Both the position numbers and the translations under genes were made by a program. A stretch of DNA of 64,000 nt from Silvania confinis (GTDB taxonomy: Bacteria > Pseudomonadota > Gammaproteobacteria > Enterobacterales > Enterobacteriaceae), in the NCBI RefSeq assembly GCF_025564085.1, contig NZ_JAMGZJ010000070.1:62001-126000 (forward strand), written 5' to 3'. This document shows, piece by piece, positions 50,006 through 60,337 of the stretch. Positions within the stretch are counted from its first letter, which is position 1. Every line of letters begins with the position of its first letter. The notes beneath the pieces were generated by a model. It made no database searches. It was not told the origin of the DNA and saw only the letters and a list, made by a program, of their open reading frames with translations.

Positions 50006-50833
50006 ATGATATCGAATCCCATTCGACGATATGGGGCTGCGATACTCATGTTACTCACCATGGCTATTTCTGGTGAGGTGCTTGCAAAGACGCACGAAAA
50101 AACAGCGAGTCACACAGCCCCAGCAGCAAAGAAGATTGTTAGTACCAAGGTAAGCAGTAAACAAGAGTATTCTCGCAATAGTGTAAAGAGTAGTCCACTT
50201 CCTGATTTGCGAAAATACCCTTCCGGAACACCGCGAAAAAAAGCGTTTCTCCGGACGGTAATGCCTTATATCAACAGTCAAAACGCAACGATTACCGCAG
50301 ATCGTAACTGGCTTATCTCTAAGCAGTACGACAGTCGCTGGTCGCCTTCAGAGCGTACGCGCCTGAAAGAGATCGCCAAAAGCTATAAAATCAGCTGGGC
50401 TGGCAACACGCGTCGTGTTCCGTGGAACACACTGCTTGAGCGTGTGGATATTATTCCAGGCAGTATGGTTGCGACCATGGCAGCCGCCGAGAGCGGTTGG
50501 GGTACGTCTAAGCTGGCCCGTAACAACAACAACCTGTTCGGCATGAAATGCGTGAAAGGGCGTTGTAACAATGCGCCTGGCAAGGTGAAAGGCTATTCGA
50601 ACTTTGAATCCGTCAAAGATTCGGTGAATGCCTACGCGGTGAACCTGAACACCCACCCGGCGTATAAGTCATTCCGTAAGTCCCGCGCGCAGCTGCGTAA
50701 AGCGGACCAGGAAGTGACGGCGAGCACCATGATCCACAAGCTGAAAGGTTACTCAACCCAGGGCCAGAGCTATAACAACTACCTGTTTGCGATGTACCAG
50801 GATAACCAGCGCTTGATCGCCTCTCATATGTAA
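50006..50833 (+). CDS. bax: Bax, glucosaminidase-family protein
   Basis: The 275-aa protein has an N-terminal signal sequence (...AILMLLTMAISGEVLAKT, about 28 residues), a Ser/Lys-rich linker, and a FlgJ/LytF-like glucosaminidase domain: MAAAESGWGTSKLARNNNNLFGMKCVKGRCN with the likely catalytic Glu in AESGWG, and AYAVNLNTHPAYKSFR. E. coli Bax (274 aa) is poorly studied; by family it should cut peptidoglycan in the periplasm. It is monocistronic between malS and xylR and ends in a strong terminator. Confidence 0.93.
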   Translation: MISNPIRRYGAAILMLLTMAISGEVLAKTHEKTASHTAPAAKKIVSTKVSSKQEYSRNSVKSSPLPDLRKYPSGTPRKKAFLRTVMPYINSQNATITADRNWLISKQYDSRWSPSERTRLKEIAKSYKISWAGNTRRVPWNTLLERVDIIPGSMVATMAAAESGWGTSKLARNNNNLFGMKCVKGRCNNAPGKVKGYSNFESVKDSVNAYAVNLNTHPAYKSFRKSRAQLRKADQEVTASTMIHKLKGYSTQGQSYNNYLFAMYQDNQRLIASHM

Positions 50834-50841
50834 TGACTAAA

Positions 50842-50871
50842 AAAAATGCCTTCCCTACGGAAGGCATTTTT
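50842..50871. terminator. Bidirectional terminator between bax and xylR
   Basis: AAAAATGCCTTCC pairs with GGAAGGCATTTTT around a CTAC loop, a 13-bp perfect stem with A and T flanks on both sides, so it can serve both convergent genes. Confidence 0.93.
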
Positions 50872-50889
50872 GTTTGTGAAAGCGAGTCG

Positions 50890-52068
50890 TTAAATCAGTA
50901 CTTCACTGTAGCGGTCGCGATACTCTTTCGGCGTATTGTCATACTCTTTCTTGAACACCGAATAGAAATACTGCAGCGACGGATAGCCGCACATCTGCGA
51001 AATTTCGTTGATAGAAAGCGACGTGGAGATCAGCAGGCTGCGGGCTTTTTCCAGTTTCTCCGCGTGAATCACCGCGTGGATCGTCTCTCCCACCTCTTCT
51101 TTAAAGCGCTTCTCCAGATTTGAACGCGAGATCCCAACCGCATCCAGCACTTGATCCACTTTAATGCCTTTACAGGCGTGATTACGGATGTAGTGCATCG
51201 CCTGAATCACTGCCGGATCGTTCAACGAGCGATAGTCCGTTGAGCGCCGCTCCACGACGCGTACTGGCGGCACCAGCAAACGCTGCAGAGGCAGGTTTTC
51301 ATTATCCAGCAGACGATGCAGCAGTTTGGCAGCCTGATAGCCCATCTGACGGGTGCCCTGCGCCACAGACGACAGCGCCACCCGTGACAGGTACCGCGTG
51401 AGCTCTTCGTTATCAATGCCAATCACACACAGCTTTTCAGGCACCGGGATATGCAGATGTTCGCACACCTGCAGCACGTGGCGGGCCCGGGCATCGGTAA
51501 CGGCAATAATGCCGGTCTGCGGCGGCAGGGTTTGCAGCCAGTCGGCGAGACGGTTCTGGGCGTGCTGCCAGTTCTCCGGCGCTGTTTCCAGTCCCTGATA
51601 CACCACGCCGCGATACTTCTCCTTGGCCACCAGCTGGCAAAACGCATACTCGCGTTCTGCCGCCCAACACTTGCCGCTGGAGGAGGGCAGGCCATAAAAG
51701 GCGAAGCGATGAACGCCTTTTTCCTTCAGATGCAGAAACGCACTTTCAACCAGCGCATGGTTGTCGGTGGCAATATAGTGGACAGGAGGGTAATTATCGG
51801 GCTTGTGGTAAGAGCCGCCGACGCCGACGATAGGCACGCCGACATCGGTCAGTAACTGCTGGATGACGGTGTCGTCAAAGTCGGCAATGACGCCGTCGCC
51901 CAGCCAGTCTTTAATGTTTTCGAGGCGCATACGGAAATCTTCTTCAATAAAGATGTCCCACTCCGATTGCGACGCCTGCAAATATTCGCCAACGCCCTCC
52001 ACCACCTGGCGGTCGTAGGCTTTATTAGCATTAAATAACAACGTAATGCGGTGACGCTTCTCAAACAT
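50890..52068 (-). CDS. xylR: Xylose regulator XylR
   Basis: XylR activates xylAB and xylFGH with D-xylose. The 392-aa protein has an N-terminal LacI/periplasmic-binding-type ligand domain (RITLLFNANKAYDRQVVEGVGEYL, about 1-270) fused to a C-terminal AraC DNA-binding domain (about 285-390; DAVGISRSNLEKRFKEEVGETI and SINEISQMCGYPSLQYFYSVFKKE). Last gene of the xylFGH-R set, 43 bases after xylH; in E. coli it also has its own weak promoter. Confidence 0.97.
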   Translation of the reverse strand: MFEKRHRITLLFNANKAYDRQVVEGVGEYLQASQSEWDIFIEEDFRMRLENIKDWLGDGVIADFDDTVIQQLLTDVGVPIVGVGGSYHKPDNYPPVHYIATDNHALVESAFLHLKEKGVHRFAFYGLPSSSGKCWAAEREYAFCQLVAKEKYRGVVYQGLETAPENWQHAQNRLADWLQTLPPQTGIIAVTDARARHVLQVCEHLHIPVPEKLCVIGIDNEELTRYLSRVALSSVAQGTRQMGYQAAKLLHRLLDNENLPLQRLLVPPVRVVERRSTDYRSLNDPAVIQAMHYIRNHACKGIKVDQVLDAVGISRSNLEKRFKEEVGETIHAVIHAEKLEKARSLLISTSLSINEISQMCGYPSLQYFYSVFKKEYDNTPKEYRDRYSEVLI

Positions 52069-52111
52069 GACGCTCTTTTCCCAATGTCAGTGATCGGCGA
52101 TAGCAATATCC

Positions 52112-53293
52112 TTATGCACGCCGTTTGGTTGCGGAGTCCATCCAGACCGCCAGCAACAGAATGGCACCCTTAACGATATACTGCCAGAACGTCGGGACGT
52201 CCATCATACTCATCCCATTATCAAGCGAGGCCATGATAAATGCCCCCATCACTGCCCCGGCGACGCTACCGATCCCCCCGGCGAGGCTGGTGCCGCCAAT
52301 GACGCAGGCTGCGATGGCGTCGAGTTCGGCAATGTTGCCGGCCGACGGCGAGCCCGCGCCGAGGCGTGAGCTTAAGATAAGCCCGGCGACGGCGACCATC
52401 AGGCCATTAATGGCAAACACGGCGAGCTTGGTGCGTTCGACGTTGATACCCGATAAACGTGCCGCTTCGATGTTGCCGCCAATCGCATAGATGCGGCGGC
52501 CAAAGGCGGTGCGGGTAGCCATAAACATCCCGGCCAGCATCAGCAATACCAACAGCAGTACCGGTGTCGGTACGCCGCGATAGTCATTCAGCAGCCAGAT
52601 TGCGCCGAGCACGATCACCGCCGTCAGCGCCTGACGTCCCACGGCAGAGGTGGAGGGGGCGTTAGCTAAACCTAACGACTGGCGGCGCATTCTGCCGCGC
52701 CACTGCCAGGCGACAAAAGCCATCAGACCAATGGCACCAAGGCTAAATCCGATGCCGCCAGAGAGATAGCTTTGACCAATTTGCGACATCGAGGCGCTGG
52801 TGGGCGACACGGTGGTGCCGTTGGTGACGCCAATCAGGATGCCCCGGAAGGCCAGCATCCCCGCCAGGGTGACGATAAATGACGGCACCTTGCGGTAGGC
52901 AACCCACCAGCCGTTCCAGGTGCCGAGCAGCAAACCGAGCAGCAAGGTGACGACCACGGTGAGCGGCAGCGGCCAGCCGAGCCAGACGTCGAAAATGGCC
53001 GCTACACCGCCCAGCAAACCCATCATCGAACCCACGGAGAGATCGATTTCTGCCGAGATAATCACGAACACCATACCGACCGCCAGAATGCCGGTAATGG
53101 CGGTCTGGCGCAGCAGGTTAGAGATGTTACGCGCGCTGAGATAGGAGCCGTCGGTCATCCAGGTGAAGAACAGCATAATCACCACAATGGCGGCGATCAT
53201 CACAAAGACCTGCAGATTCAGCGCTTTTAGCCCCGAAAATGCCCCCGGCGTGGGAACCGCAATTTTGACTTCAGATGGATTGCTCTTCGACAT
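52112..53293 (-). CDS. xylH: D-xylose ABC transporter permease XylH
   Basis: XylH is the membrane subunit of the high-affinity xylose importer. The 393-aa protein (E. coli length) has about 10 hydrophobic segments and the family blocks [49 protein letters not shown], and [25 protein letters not shown]. Its start overlaps the xylG end by 23 bases. Confidence 0.97.
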   Translation of the reverse strand: MSKSNPSEVKIAVPTPGAFSGLKALNLQVFVMIAAIVVIMLFFTWMTDGSYLSARNISNLLRQTAITGILAVGMVFVIISAEIDLSVGSMMGLLGGVAAIFDVWLGWPLPLTVVVTLLLGLLLGTWNGWWVAYRKVPSFIVTLAGMLAFRGILIGVTNGTTVSPTSASMSQIGQSYLSGGIGFSLGAIGLMAFVAWQWRGRMRRQSLGLANAPSTSAVGRQALTAVIVLGAIWLLNDYRGVPTPVLLLVLLMLAGMFMATRTAFGRRIYAIGGNIEAARLSGINVERTKLAVFAINGLMVAVAGLILSSRLGAGSPSAGNIAELDAIAACVIGGTSLAGGIGSVAGAVMGAFIMASLDNGMSMMDVPTFWQYIVKGAILLLAVWMDSATKRRA

Positions 53294-54812
53294 GGCGTTC
53301 GCTCCTTAATGCGGCTTCCATCACCTGTTCCTGCGTCAGGTTCTGGTTGTTCAGATTGGCTTTCAGTTTCCCTTCGTGCATCACCAGCACGCGGTCGCTC
53401 AGACCCAGCACTTCAGGCAGTTCCGACGAGATCACAATGACTGCAATGCCCTGCTGCACCAGCTGGTTGATAAGCTTATAGATTTCGTATTTCGCACCGA
53501 TATCGATCCCACGGGTGGGCTCGTCGAGGATTAGAATGCGCGGATTAAGCAGCAGGCAGCGGGCGAGGATCGCCTTCTGCTGATTGCCCCCGCTCAGGCG
53601 ACCAATCGCCAGTTCCGGGGAGGAGGTTTTGACCTTGAGACGCTGTATGGATTGCAGAATGCAGTGCTGTTCGGCGGCGTCATCCACGCTGCTCAGCTTG
53701 CCGGTGAACTGATCCAGCGCGGCAAGGGTGATGTTTTTACCCACCGCCATCACCGGCACGATACCGTCTTTTTTGCGATCTTCCGGCACCATCGCAATGC
53801 CGTGGGCAATCGCCTGCTGGCAATTCTTAATATCAACCGGCTGTCCGTCAATAAAGATGCGGCCTTCCCAGCGCCCGGGCCAGACGCCGAACAGACACTG
53901 AACGGCCTCGGTACGTCCGGCACCCACCAGCCCCGCGACGCCGAGAATTTCTCCCCGATGCAGCGAGAAGGAGATGTTGTTCACCCGCTTGATGTGGCGA
54001 TTTACCGGGTGCCACGCGGTCAGGTTCTCTACGCGCAGGATCTCTTCCCCCAGAATATGGGGTTCATTGGGATACAGCGCAGTCAGCTCGCGACCGACCA
54101 TCATGGTAATGATGTCGTCTTCGCTCATCCCCTGCGCCTCGCGGGTGCCGATATGCTGCCCGTCGCGAATGACGCAGACGGTGTCCGATATCGCTTTCAC
54201 TTCGTTGAGCTTGTGGGAGATGTAAATGCAGGCAATCCCGTGGTTTTGCAGGTCACGAATAATGTCCAGCAATACCGCGGTTTCCTGTTCAGTCAGCGAG
54301 GCGGTAGGTTCATCGAGGATCAGCAGCCGCACCTGCTTGTTAAGCGCTTTAGCGATTTCTACCAGCTGCTGCTGCCCCAGACCCAGGTCGCCCACCCGGG
54401 TGTCGGGGGAGATCGCCAGGCTCACCTGCGCCAGCAGCTTTTCGCAGCGCAAGGTCATGGTGTCGTAATCCAGGATGCCGTGACGGGTGACCTCGGCGCC
54501 GAGGAAAATATTCTCCAGCACGGTCAAGTGCTTCACCAGCGCAAGCTCCTGGTGAATGATGGCGATGCCTTTGCGTTCGGTATCGCGGATATGCGTGGCC
54601 TGCAGGGTTTCGCCGGAAAAGACAATTTCACCGTCATAGCTGCCGTGGGGATAAATGCCGCACAGCACCTTCATTAACGTGGACTTGCCCGAGCCATTTT
54701 CGCCGCACAGCGACACGATCTCACCGGGATTGACGCGCAGGCTGACGTTATCGACAGCCTTCACCGCGCCGAACGCTTTGGTGATACTTTTCATTTCAAG
54801 TAAATAAGACAT
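53271..54812 (-). CDS. xylG: D-xylose ABC transporter ATP-binding protein XylG
   Basis: XylG drives xylose import. The 513-aa protein holds two ATPase domains: Walker [18 protein letters not shown] near residue 38, signature [15 protein letters not shown] and Walker [13 protein letters not shown] in the first; GLVGAGRT (degenerate Walker A), [17 protein letters not shown] and [14 protein letters not shown] in the second, as usual in CUT2 sugar importers. The start at 54812 ([15 protein letters not shown]) matches E. coli in length. Confidence 0.97.
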   Translation of the reverse strand: MSYLLEMKSITKAFGAVKAVDNVSLRVNPGEIVSLCGENGSGKSTLMKVLCGIYPHGSYDGEIVFSGETLQATHIRDTERKGIAIIHQELALVKHLTVLENIFLGAEVTRHGILDYDTMTLRCEKLLAQVSLAISPDTRVGDLGLGQQQLVEIAKALNKQVRLLILDEPTASLTEQETAVLLDIIRDLQNHGIACIYISHKLNEVKAISDTVCVIRDGQHIGTREAQGMSEDDIITMMVGRELTALYPNEPHILGEEILRVENLTAWHPVNRHIKRVNNISFSLHRGEILGVAGLVGAGRTEAVQCLFGVWPGRWEGRIFIDGQPVDIKNCQQAIAHGIAMVPEDRKKDGIVPVMAVGKNITLAALDQFTGKLSSVDDAAEQHCILQSIQRLKVKTSSPELAIGRLSGGNQQKAILARCLLLNPRILILDEPTRGIDIGAKYEIYKLINQLVQQGIAVIVISSELPEVLGLSDRVLVMHEGKLKANLNNQNLTQEQVMEAALRSERHVEEQSI

Positions 54813-54854
54813 AACTGCTCCACATGACCCGAAGGAGAACAAAACAAGTCGATG

Positions 54855-54875
54855 CGCCCCCGCCAGGCAGGGGCG
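54855..54875. repeat. Hairpin in xylF-xylG gap
   Basis: CGCCCC pairs with GGGGCG around a CGCCAGGCA centre in the 71-base gap. Hairpins after the binding-protein gene commonly protect its mRNA so that it is made in excess over the membrane parts; here that is inference. Confidence 0.6.
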
Positions 54876-54883
54876 ATGCGGAA

Positions 54884-55876
54884 TTACAGTTCGCTCTTTT
54901 TATGGAAACCGTCTTTCACCACGGTGGCGTCAATATTCTCTTTATTGACTTCGATAGGGGTCAGTAAGCGGGAAGGGACATCTTTCAGGCCATTATTTAA
55001 GCTGGCATCCGCTTTGGGCTGCTGGCCATTTCCCAGCTCAACGGCAATTTCAGCCGCAGTGGTGGCAAGTTCGGTGATGGGCTTATATACCGTCATGGTT
55101 TGTGTACCGGCGACAATACGTTTCACCCCGGCCAGATCCGCATCCTGTCCGGAGATAGCCACTTTCCCTGCCAGACCCTGGGCACTCAGTGCCTGGATCG
55201 CGCCACCGGCAGTGGCATCGTTAGAGGCGACCACGGCATCGATTTTGTTGTTGTTGGCGGTTAACGCGTTCTCCATGATTTTCAGCGCATTTTCCGGTAA
55301 CCAGCCGTCAGCCCACTGGTCGCCAACGACTTTAATTTTGCCCTGGTCAATGTAAGGTTTGAGCACCTTCATCTGCCCTTCGCGGAACAATTTGGCGTTG
55401 TTGTCCACCGGCGAGCCGCCCATCAGGAAATAATTCCCTTCAGGTACTTTCGCCACCAGGCTTTGCGCCTGTAATTCGCCGACCTTTTCATTGTCGAAAG
55501 AAATATAATAATCGATGTCGGCGTTATTAATCATGCGATCGTAGGCCAGCACTTTAATACCTTCGCGCTTTGCTTCTTTTACCACATTACTTAATACTTG
55601 ACCGTTGTACGGAATAATAACCAGAACATCGACGCCGCGGTTAATCATATTTTCTATTTGCGACATCTGCGTTTCTTCGTTGCCATTGGCCGACTGAACA
55701 AAAACTTTTGCACCTAAAGCTTCTGCTTTATTCACAAAAATATCGCGATCTTTTTGCCAGCGTTCCAGGCGGAGATCGTCAATCGCCATCCCGATTTTGA
55801 CTTCTTTTGCATAACCCGCCGTGCTTGCCAGCAGCAGCGAAGCACAGAGAGTAAGGCACAGGTTCTTTATCTTCAT
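54884..55876 (-). CDS. xylF: D-xylose-binding periplasmic protein XylF
   Basis: XylF captures D-xylose in the periplasm for XylGH. The 330-aa protein has a signal peptide ([23 protein letters not shown]), then [56 protein letters not shown] and [16 protein letters not shown], all as in E. coli XylF. I use the ATG at 55876 with AAAGGT upstream. First gene of the xylFGHR operon, divergent from xylA. Confidence 0.97.
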   Translation of the reverse strand: MKIKNLCLTLCASLLLASTAGYAKEVKIGMAIDDLRLERWQKDRDIFVNKAEALGAKVFVQSANGNEETQMSQIENMINRGVDVLVIIPYNGQVLSNVVKEAKREGIKVLAYDRMINNADIDYYISFDNEKVGELQAQSLVAKVPEGNYFLMGGSPVDNNAKLFREGQMKVLKPYIDQGKIKVVGDQWADGWLPENALKIMENALTANNNKIDAVVASNDATAGGAIQALSAQGLAGKVAISGQDADLAGVKRIVAGTQTMTVYKPITELATTAAEIAVELGNGQQPKADASLNNGLKDVPSRLLTPIEVNKENIDATVVKDGFHKKSEL

Positions 55877-55980
55877 AATTGTATTACCTTTTGTAGGGTT
55901 AGCTTGCTGAGATAAAAGAAACAATTGTTGCAAGAGACGTAGCAAATTCTTAACGGGGAATGGCAGGCTGGCAATTACAG

Positions 55981-56016
55981 ATTTTTATCTTCTCGTTACG
56001 ATATTTGGTTTATTTC
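55981..56016 (-). promoter_or_regulatory. XylR site on the xylF side (IF-like)
   Basis: Read on the minus strand, GAAATAAACCAAATATCG is followed by AACGAGAAGATAAAAAT, giving two direct GAA-type half-sites about two turns apart, the XylR arrangement known in E. coli. It stands 104 bases before the xylF start. Confidence 0.68.
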
Positions 56017-56022
56017 CGGATT

Positions 56023-56038
56023 TATGACCGCGATCGTA
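56023..56038. promoter_or_regulatory. Possible CRP site between the XylR sites
   Basis: TATGA-CCGCGA-TCGTA keeps the GA-N6-TC core and seven of ten half-site positions. E. coli has one CRP site between the two XylR sites; this is a candidate for it, but a weak match. Confidence 0.35.
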
Positions 56039-56158
56039 TTTTAAATAACGTAACGTACTCATTACACGTGATTCTGTAATTGGTACCGAGAAAATAGTTT
56101 GCCTGCATATTAATTTTGCGAGCCAGAGCACATTTGTGCATTCTCTCAATAGCAGAGT

Positions 56159-56190
56159 GAAATAACGTAATTGAGCAACCGACGATCACT
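56159..56190 (+). promoter_or_regulatory. XylR site on the xylA side (IA-like)
   Basis: GAAATAACGTAATTGAGCAA and the following bases nearly reproduce the E. coli IA site upstream of xylA. It lies about 57 bases before the xylA start, suitable for activating the xylA promoter. Confidence 0.7.
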
Positions 56191-56246
56191 ATTCAGTATT
56201 AATACAGAATCTACTTTTCGCCGCACCCCTGATTATGGAGCTCAAT

Positions 56247-57569
56247 ATGCAAGCTTATTTTGACCAACTCGATCGCGTTCGTTATGAAGGCCCTAAATCT
56301 GCCAATCCTTTAGCCTTCCGTCATTACAACCCGGATGAGCTGGTGCTGGGTAAGCGCATGGAAGATCATCTGCGCTTTGCCGCCTGCTACTGGCACACCT
56401 TCTGCTGGAACGGGGCCGATATGTTTGGGGTGGGATCGTTCGATCGCCCCTGGCAGCAGCCGGGTGACGCGCTGGCGTTGGCAAAACGTAAAGCGGACGT
56501 GGCATTTGAGTTCTTCCACAAGCTGAATGTGCCGTATTACTGCTTCCATGACGTGGATGTCTCACCGGAAGGGGCTTCGCTGAAAGAGTACCTGAACAAC
56601 TTTGCCCAGATGGTCGATGTGCTGGCTGAAAAACAGCAGCAGAGCGGCGTGAAACTGCTGTGGGGAACCGCAAACTGCTTTACTAACCCGCGCTACGGCG
56701 CAGGCGCGGCCACTAACCCGGACCCAGAAGTGTTCAGCTGGGCAGCCACCCAGGTGGTGACGGCGATGAACGCCACGCATCAGCTTGGCGGAGAAAACTA
56801 CGTGCTGTGGGGCGGGCGTGAAGGCTACGAAACGCTGCTCAACACCGATCTGCGCCAGGAGCGCGAGCAGATTGGCCGCTTCATGCAGATGGTGGTGGAG
56901 CATAAACATAAAATCGGCTTCCGCGGCACGCTGCTGATTGAGCCGAAACCGCAGGAGCCCACCAAGCATCAGTACGATTACGACGTGGCGACCGTGTACG
57001 GCTTCCTGAAGCAGTTCGGGCTGGAAAAAGAGATCAAAGTGAATATCGAAGCCAACCACGCGACGCTGGCTGGGCACTCTTTCCATCACGAGATCGCTTC
57101 TGCTATCGCGCTGGGCATTTTTGGTTCCGTCGATGCCAACCGTGGCGATCCGCAGCTCGGCTGGGATACCGACCAGTTCCCAATCAGCGTGGAAGAGAAC
57201 GCGCTGGTGATGTACGAAATCATCAAAGCGGGCGGTTTTACCACCGGCGGCCTGAACTTTGATGCCAAAGTGCGTCGTCAAAGCACCGATAAATACGATC
57301 TCTTCTATGGTCATATTGGGGCGATGGACACTATGGCGCTGTCGCTGAAAGTGGCTGCCCGGATGATCGAAGACGGCGAGCTGGATAAGCGTGTGGCAAA
57401 ACGCTATGGCGGCTGGAACAGTGAGCTGGGTCAGCAAATTTTGAAAGGCCAGTTATCCCTGACTGAGATCGCGAAGTACGCTGAACAGCATCATCTCGCG
57501 CCGCAGCACCAGAGTGGCCATCAGGAATTGCTGGAAAATCTGGTGAATCGCTACCTGTTCGATAAGTAA
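56247..57569 (+). CDS. xylA: D-xylose isomerase XylA
   Basis: XylA converts D-xylose to D-xylulose using two divalent metal ions. The 440-aa TIM barrel has the catalytic His101 in [49 protein letters not shown] (metal Glu and hydride-shift region), [17 protein letters not shown] and [15 protein letters not shown] use the ATG at 56247 with GGAG 7 bases upstream; an in-frame start 4 codons earlier would overlap that ribosome site. First gene of xylAB. Confidence 0.97.
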   Translation: MQAYFDQLDRVRYEGPKSANPLAFRHYNPDELVLGKRMEDHLRFAACYWHTFCWNGADMFGVGSFDRPWQQPGDALALAKRKADVAFEFFHKLNVPYYCFHDVDVSPEGASLKEYLNNFAQMVDVLAEKQQQSGVKLLWGTANCFTNPRYGAGAATNPDPEVFSWAATQVVTAMNATHQLGGENYVLWGGREGYETLLNTDLRQEREQIGRFMQMVVEHKHKIGFRGTLLIEPKPQEPTKHQYDYDVATVYGFLKQFGLEKEIKVNIEANHATLAGHSFHHEIASAIALGIFGSVDANRGDPQLGWDTDQFPISVEENALVMYEIIKAGGFTTGGLNFDAKVRRQSTDKYDLFYGHIGAMDTMALSLKVAARMIEDGELDKRVAKRYGGWNSELGQQILKGQLSLTEIAKYAEQHHLAPQHQSGHQELLENLVNRYLFDK

Positions 57570-57577
57570 GTGTTATT

Positions 57578-57629
57578 GCCGGGCTGCGCTTGCCCGGCCT
57601 ACGTTTTTGCCAGCCCGGTTCGCCCGGGC
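57578..57629. repeat. REP-like hairpin pair between xylA and xylB
   Basis: Two G+C-rich hairpins stand in the 84-base gap: GCCGGGC/GCCCGGC (57578-57598) and GCCCGG/CCGGGC around TTCG and C (57613-57629). The form and CGGCCTACG tail are those of enterobacterial REP/BIME units. Confidence 0.78.
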
Positions 57630-57653
57630 ATTTTCAGTTAAGGAACCCACTCT

Positions 57654-59108
57654 ATGTATATCGGGATCGATCTTGGCACTTCGGGTGTTAAAGCCATTCT
57701 GTTAAATGAACAGGGCGACGTGCTGGCAACGCACACAGAAAAACTGCACGTTTCGCGGCCGCACCCGCTCTGGTCAGAGCAAGACCCCGAACAGTGGTGG
57801 CAGGCAACGGATCGCGCCCTGAAAGCGCTGGGCGAGCAGCACACTCTGCGTGAAGTGAAAGCGCTGGGGATTGCCGGGCAGATGCACGGTGCTACGCTGC
57901 TGGATAAAGACAACCGCATTTTACGCCCGGCGATTCTGTGGAACGACGGCCGCTGCGGCGAAGAGTGCGCGCTGCTCGAAGCGCGCGTACCGACATCGCG
58001 CGCGATCACCGGTAACCTGATGATGCCGGGCTTTACCGCGCCGAAATTATTGTGGGTGCAGCGCCATGAGCCGGAGATTTTTAGCCAGGTGGCAAAGGTG
58101 CTGCTGCCAAAAGACTATCTGCGCCTGCGCATGACCGGGGAGTACGCCAGCGACATGTCCGATGCGGCAGGCACGATGTGGCTGGACGTGGAAAAGCGCG
58201 ACTGGAGTGAGCCGATGCTCGAGGCCTGCCATCTCACCCGGGACCATATGCCTGCGCTGTTTGAAGGCTGCGAGCCAACCGGCACACTGCTGGCGTCGGT
58301 GGCTGAGCGTTGGAATATGCCGGCCGTGCCGGTGGTGGCGGGTGGCGGGGATAACGCCGCGGGTGCCGTTGGTGTAGGAATGGCCGATGCCGGACAGGCG
58401 ATGCTGTCGCTCGGGACGTCCGGTGTCTATTTTGCCGTCAGCGATGGCTATCGCAGCAACCCTGAGAGCGCGGTGCACAGTTTCTGTCATGCGCTTCCCG
58501 GCAAATGGCATTTAATGTCGGTGATGCTCAGTGCTGCTTCCTGTCTGGACTGGGCGGCAAAGCTGACCGGGCTGGACAGCGTACCGGCACTGATTGATGC
58601 CGCCCAGCAGGCGGATGAAAACGCAGGCGCAGTCTGGTTCCTGCCGTACCTCTCTGGCGAACGCACCCCGCATAACAATCCGCAGGCGAAGGGGGTGTTC
58701 TTTGGCTTAACCCATCAGCACGGCCCTGCCGAACTGGCGCGCGCGGTGCTGGAAGGGGTGGGCTATGCGCTGGCCGACGGCATGGATGTGGTGCATGACT
58801 GCGGACTAAAACCGACCAGCATTACCCTGATTGGCGGCGGGGCACGAAGCAGCTACTGGCGACAGATGCTGGCGGATATTAGTGGCCATCAGCTGGATTA
58901 CCGCACTGGCGGAGATGTCGGGCCCGCGCTGGGTGCCGCCCGGCTGGCGCAGATTGCCATCAACCCTGCTAAGCCGCTATCGACACTGCTGCCGCAGCTG
59001 GCGCTGGAGCAACAGCACACACCGGATGCCGCCCGCCATGCGCGCTACGCCGAACGACGTGAAGTGTTCCGTAAAATTTATCAGCAGCTTCTGCCGCTGA
59101 TGTCCTGA
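57654..59108 (+). CDS. xylB: Xylulokinase XylB
   Basis: XylB phosphorylates D-xylulose to xylulose 5-phosphate for the pentose phosphate pathway. The 484-aa FGGY kinase has MYIGIDLGTSGVKAILLNE (phosphate 1), GIAGQMHGATLLD and ILWNDGR (substrate site), GGGDNAAGAVGVG with the catalytic Asp, and LIGGGARSSYWRQMLADI in the C-terminal domain. E. coli length. Second gene of xylAB, 84 bases after xylA. Confidence 0.97.
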   Translation: MYIGIDLGTSGVKAILLNEQGDVLATHTEKLHVSRPHPLWSEQDPEQWWQATDRALKALGEQHTLREVKALGIAGQMHGATLLDKDNRILRPAILWNDGRCGEECALLEARVPTSRAITGNLMMPGFTAPKLLWVQRHEPEIFSQVAKVLLPKDYLRLRMTGEYASDMSDAAGTMWLDVEKRDWSEPMLEACHLTRDHMPALFEGCEPTGTLLASVAERWNMPAVPVVAGGGDNAAGAVGVGMADAGQAMLSLGTSGVYFAVSDGYRSNPESAVHSFCHALPGKWHLMSVMLSAASCLDWAAKLTGLDSVPALIDAAQQADENAGAVWFLPYLSGERTPHNNPQAKGVFFGLTHQHGPAELARAVLEGVGYALADGMDVVHDCGLKPTSITLIGGGARSSYWRQMLADISGHQLDYRTGGDVGPALGAARLAQIAINPAKPLSTLLPQLALEQQHTPDAARHARYAERREVFRKIYQQLLPLMS

Positions 59109-59130
59109 AACGTTGGTACAGGTTTTGTTG

Positions 59131-59156
59131 GCCCGGCAAGCGAAGCGCCGCCGGGC
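59131..59156. repeat. REP-like hairpin between xylB and wecH
   Basis: GCCCGGC and GCCGGGC enclose AAGCGAAGCGCC, the pattern of a REP unit. It lies between convergent ends, 22 bases after xylB and 2 bases after the wecH stop, so it may protect both transcripts. Confidence 0.78.
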
Positions 59157-59158
59157 AA

Positions 59159-60154
59159 TTAACTGACAAACCGGCGTTTATCCACACGCTGTAGCAGCAT
59201 CGACAGCGCCAGGCTTACAGCCAGCGTGACCAAGAAAATCCACACAATATCCAACAGCGGCCAGCTTTTTAACTCCACGCCACGCGTGCGCAGGGCGTGG
59301 ATCACCAGCGCGTGAAAACCGTAAATCCCCAGTGAGTTCCGCGATATCAACCCCAGCAGCGGCAACGGGCGGCTATTGAGCGTATTTTTTACCAGCGTGA
59401 ACAGCGCCACGGCACAGATGAATACCATCGGGCCGCAGTAGAGGTACCAGGTATCAGCGAAGCTACCGCGCCACTGCAGCTCATGTAGCGTGCCCCGGGA
59501 GATCATCACCACGGCGGCGATAAACAGTACCGCACAAATCCCGTTCAGCCAGCGCTTGCGGGTGTCCATCATGCCAATGGCCCGGCCCAGCATGCCGTAC
59601 AGCACGTAATAGAACGTATCGCCGTTGATATACAGATTGACCGGCAGCCACTCAAATCCGCCGATTTTTTGCGAGACAGTATTGGGGTTGGCGACCACGC
59701 CAATCACCACCATCAGCGCCAGCAGCATTTTTCCGTTCGCGCTTTTCACCTGCAGCAGCGGGGAGAGCAGATAAATCACGATAATGGCGAAGAAAAACCA
59801 CAGATGGTAGAACACCGGCTTTTGCAGCAGGTATCTCATCGACAACTCGCTGTTGATCGAGGTAAACAGCACGATATAGAGGAGTGATACGGTGCTGTAA
59901 AACAGCAGGCACAGGCCAATACGCAAAAAGTGGCGCGGTTGGGCGCTGCGTTCGCCAAAAAAGAGATAGCCGGAGATCATGAAGAACAGCGGCACGCTCA
60001 CGCGCGAAGCGGAGTTGAGAACGTTGGCAATATCCCAGTTAACGAGGCTGATGCTGGCGGCATTGGTGATATACCAGGTGGTGGTGTGGATCATGACCAC
60101 CATTAAACAGGCAATTCCCCGCAGATTATCAATCCAGTTAATTTTATCCTGCAT
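59159..60154 (-). CDS. wecH: O-acetyltransferase WecH
   Basis: WecH O-acetylates GlcNAc residues of enterobacterial common antigen. The 331-aa acyltransferase-3 protein has about 10 membrane segments; conserved blocks are [24 protein letters not shown] (with the catalytic-region His), [20 protein letters not shown], and [19 protein letters not shown]. It has the length and sequence character of E. coli WecH (YiaH). The yiaAB genes that neighbour it in E. coli are absent. Confidence 0.93.
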   Translation of the reverse strand: MQDKINWIDNLRGIACLMVVMIHTTTWYITNAASISLVNWDIANVLNSASRVSVPLFFMISGYLFFGERSAQPRHFLRIGLCLLFYSTVSLLYIVLFTSINSELSMRYLLQKPVFYHLWFFFAIIVIYLLSPLLQVKSANGKMLLALMVVIGVVANPNTVSQKIGGFEWLPVNLYINGDTFYYVLYGMLGRAIGMMDTRKRWLNGICAVLFIAAVVMISRGTLHELQWRGSFADTWYLYCGPMVFICAVALFTLVKNTLNSRPLPLLGLISRNSLGIYGFHALVIHALRTRGVELKSWPLLDIVWIFLVTLAVSLALSMLLQRVDKRRFVS

Positions 60155-60337
60155 TCATCCCTCTGTTTACCCATTAAAAACAGTCTGACTGCGGTTATGC
60201 TCCAGTTTCTCACTGGAAAAGTCTGAGTTTACTTCACCCTGCTTGTGTCAGGGTGGCGAGATTCGCAGAATGCCAGACCGTAATCTATAAAGTTTAGATA
60301 TTAAAAATAACAGCCACCGTTCAGGGCGATAATAAAA

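Larger units (their letters stand above)
55877..56246. promoter_or_regulatory. Divergent xylF/xylA promoter region
   Basis: These 370 bases are the control region of both xylose operons. They contain XylR-type GAAATAA repeats facing each way (55981-56016 and 56159-56190), about 160 bp apart, and a weak CRP-like sequence near 56023-56038. This matches the E. coli plan of IF and IA sites with a shared CRP site. No gene is present. Confidence 0.75.

Noticed and set aside
56128-56144. GCACATTTGTGC palindrome upstream of xylA as a CRP site
   Set aside because: The half-sites have the wrong spacing for TGTGA-N6-TCACA, so it was not called.
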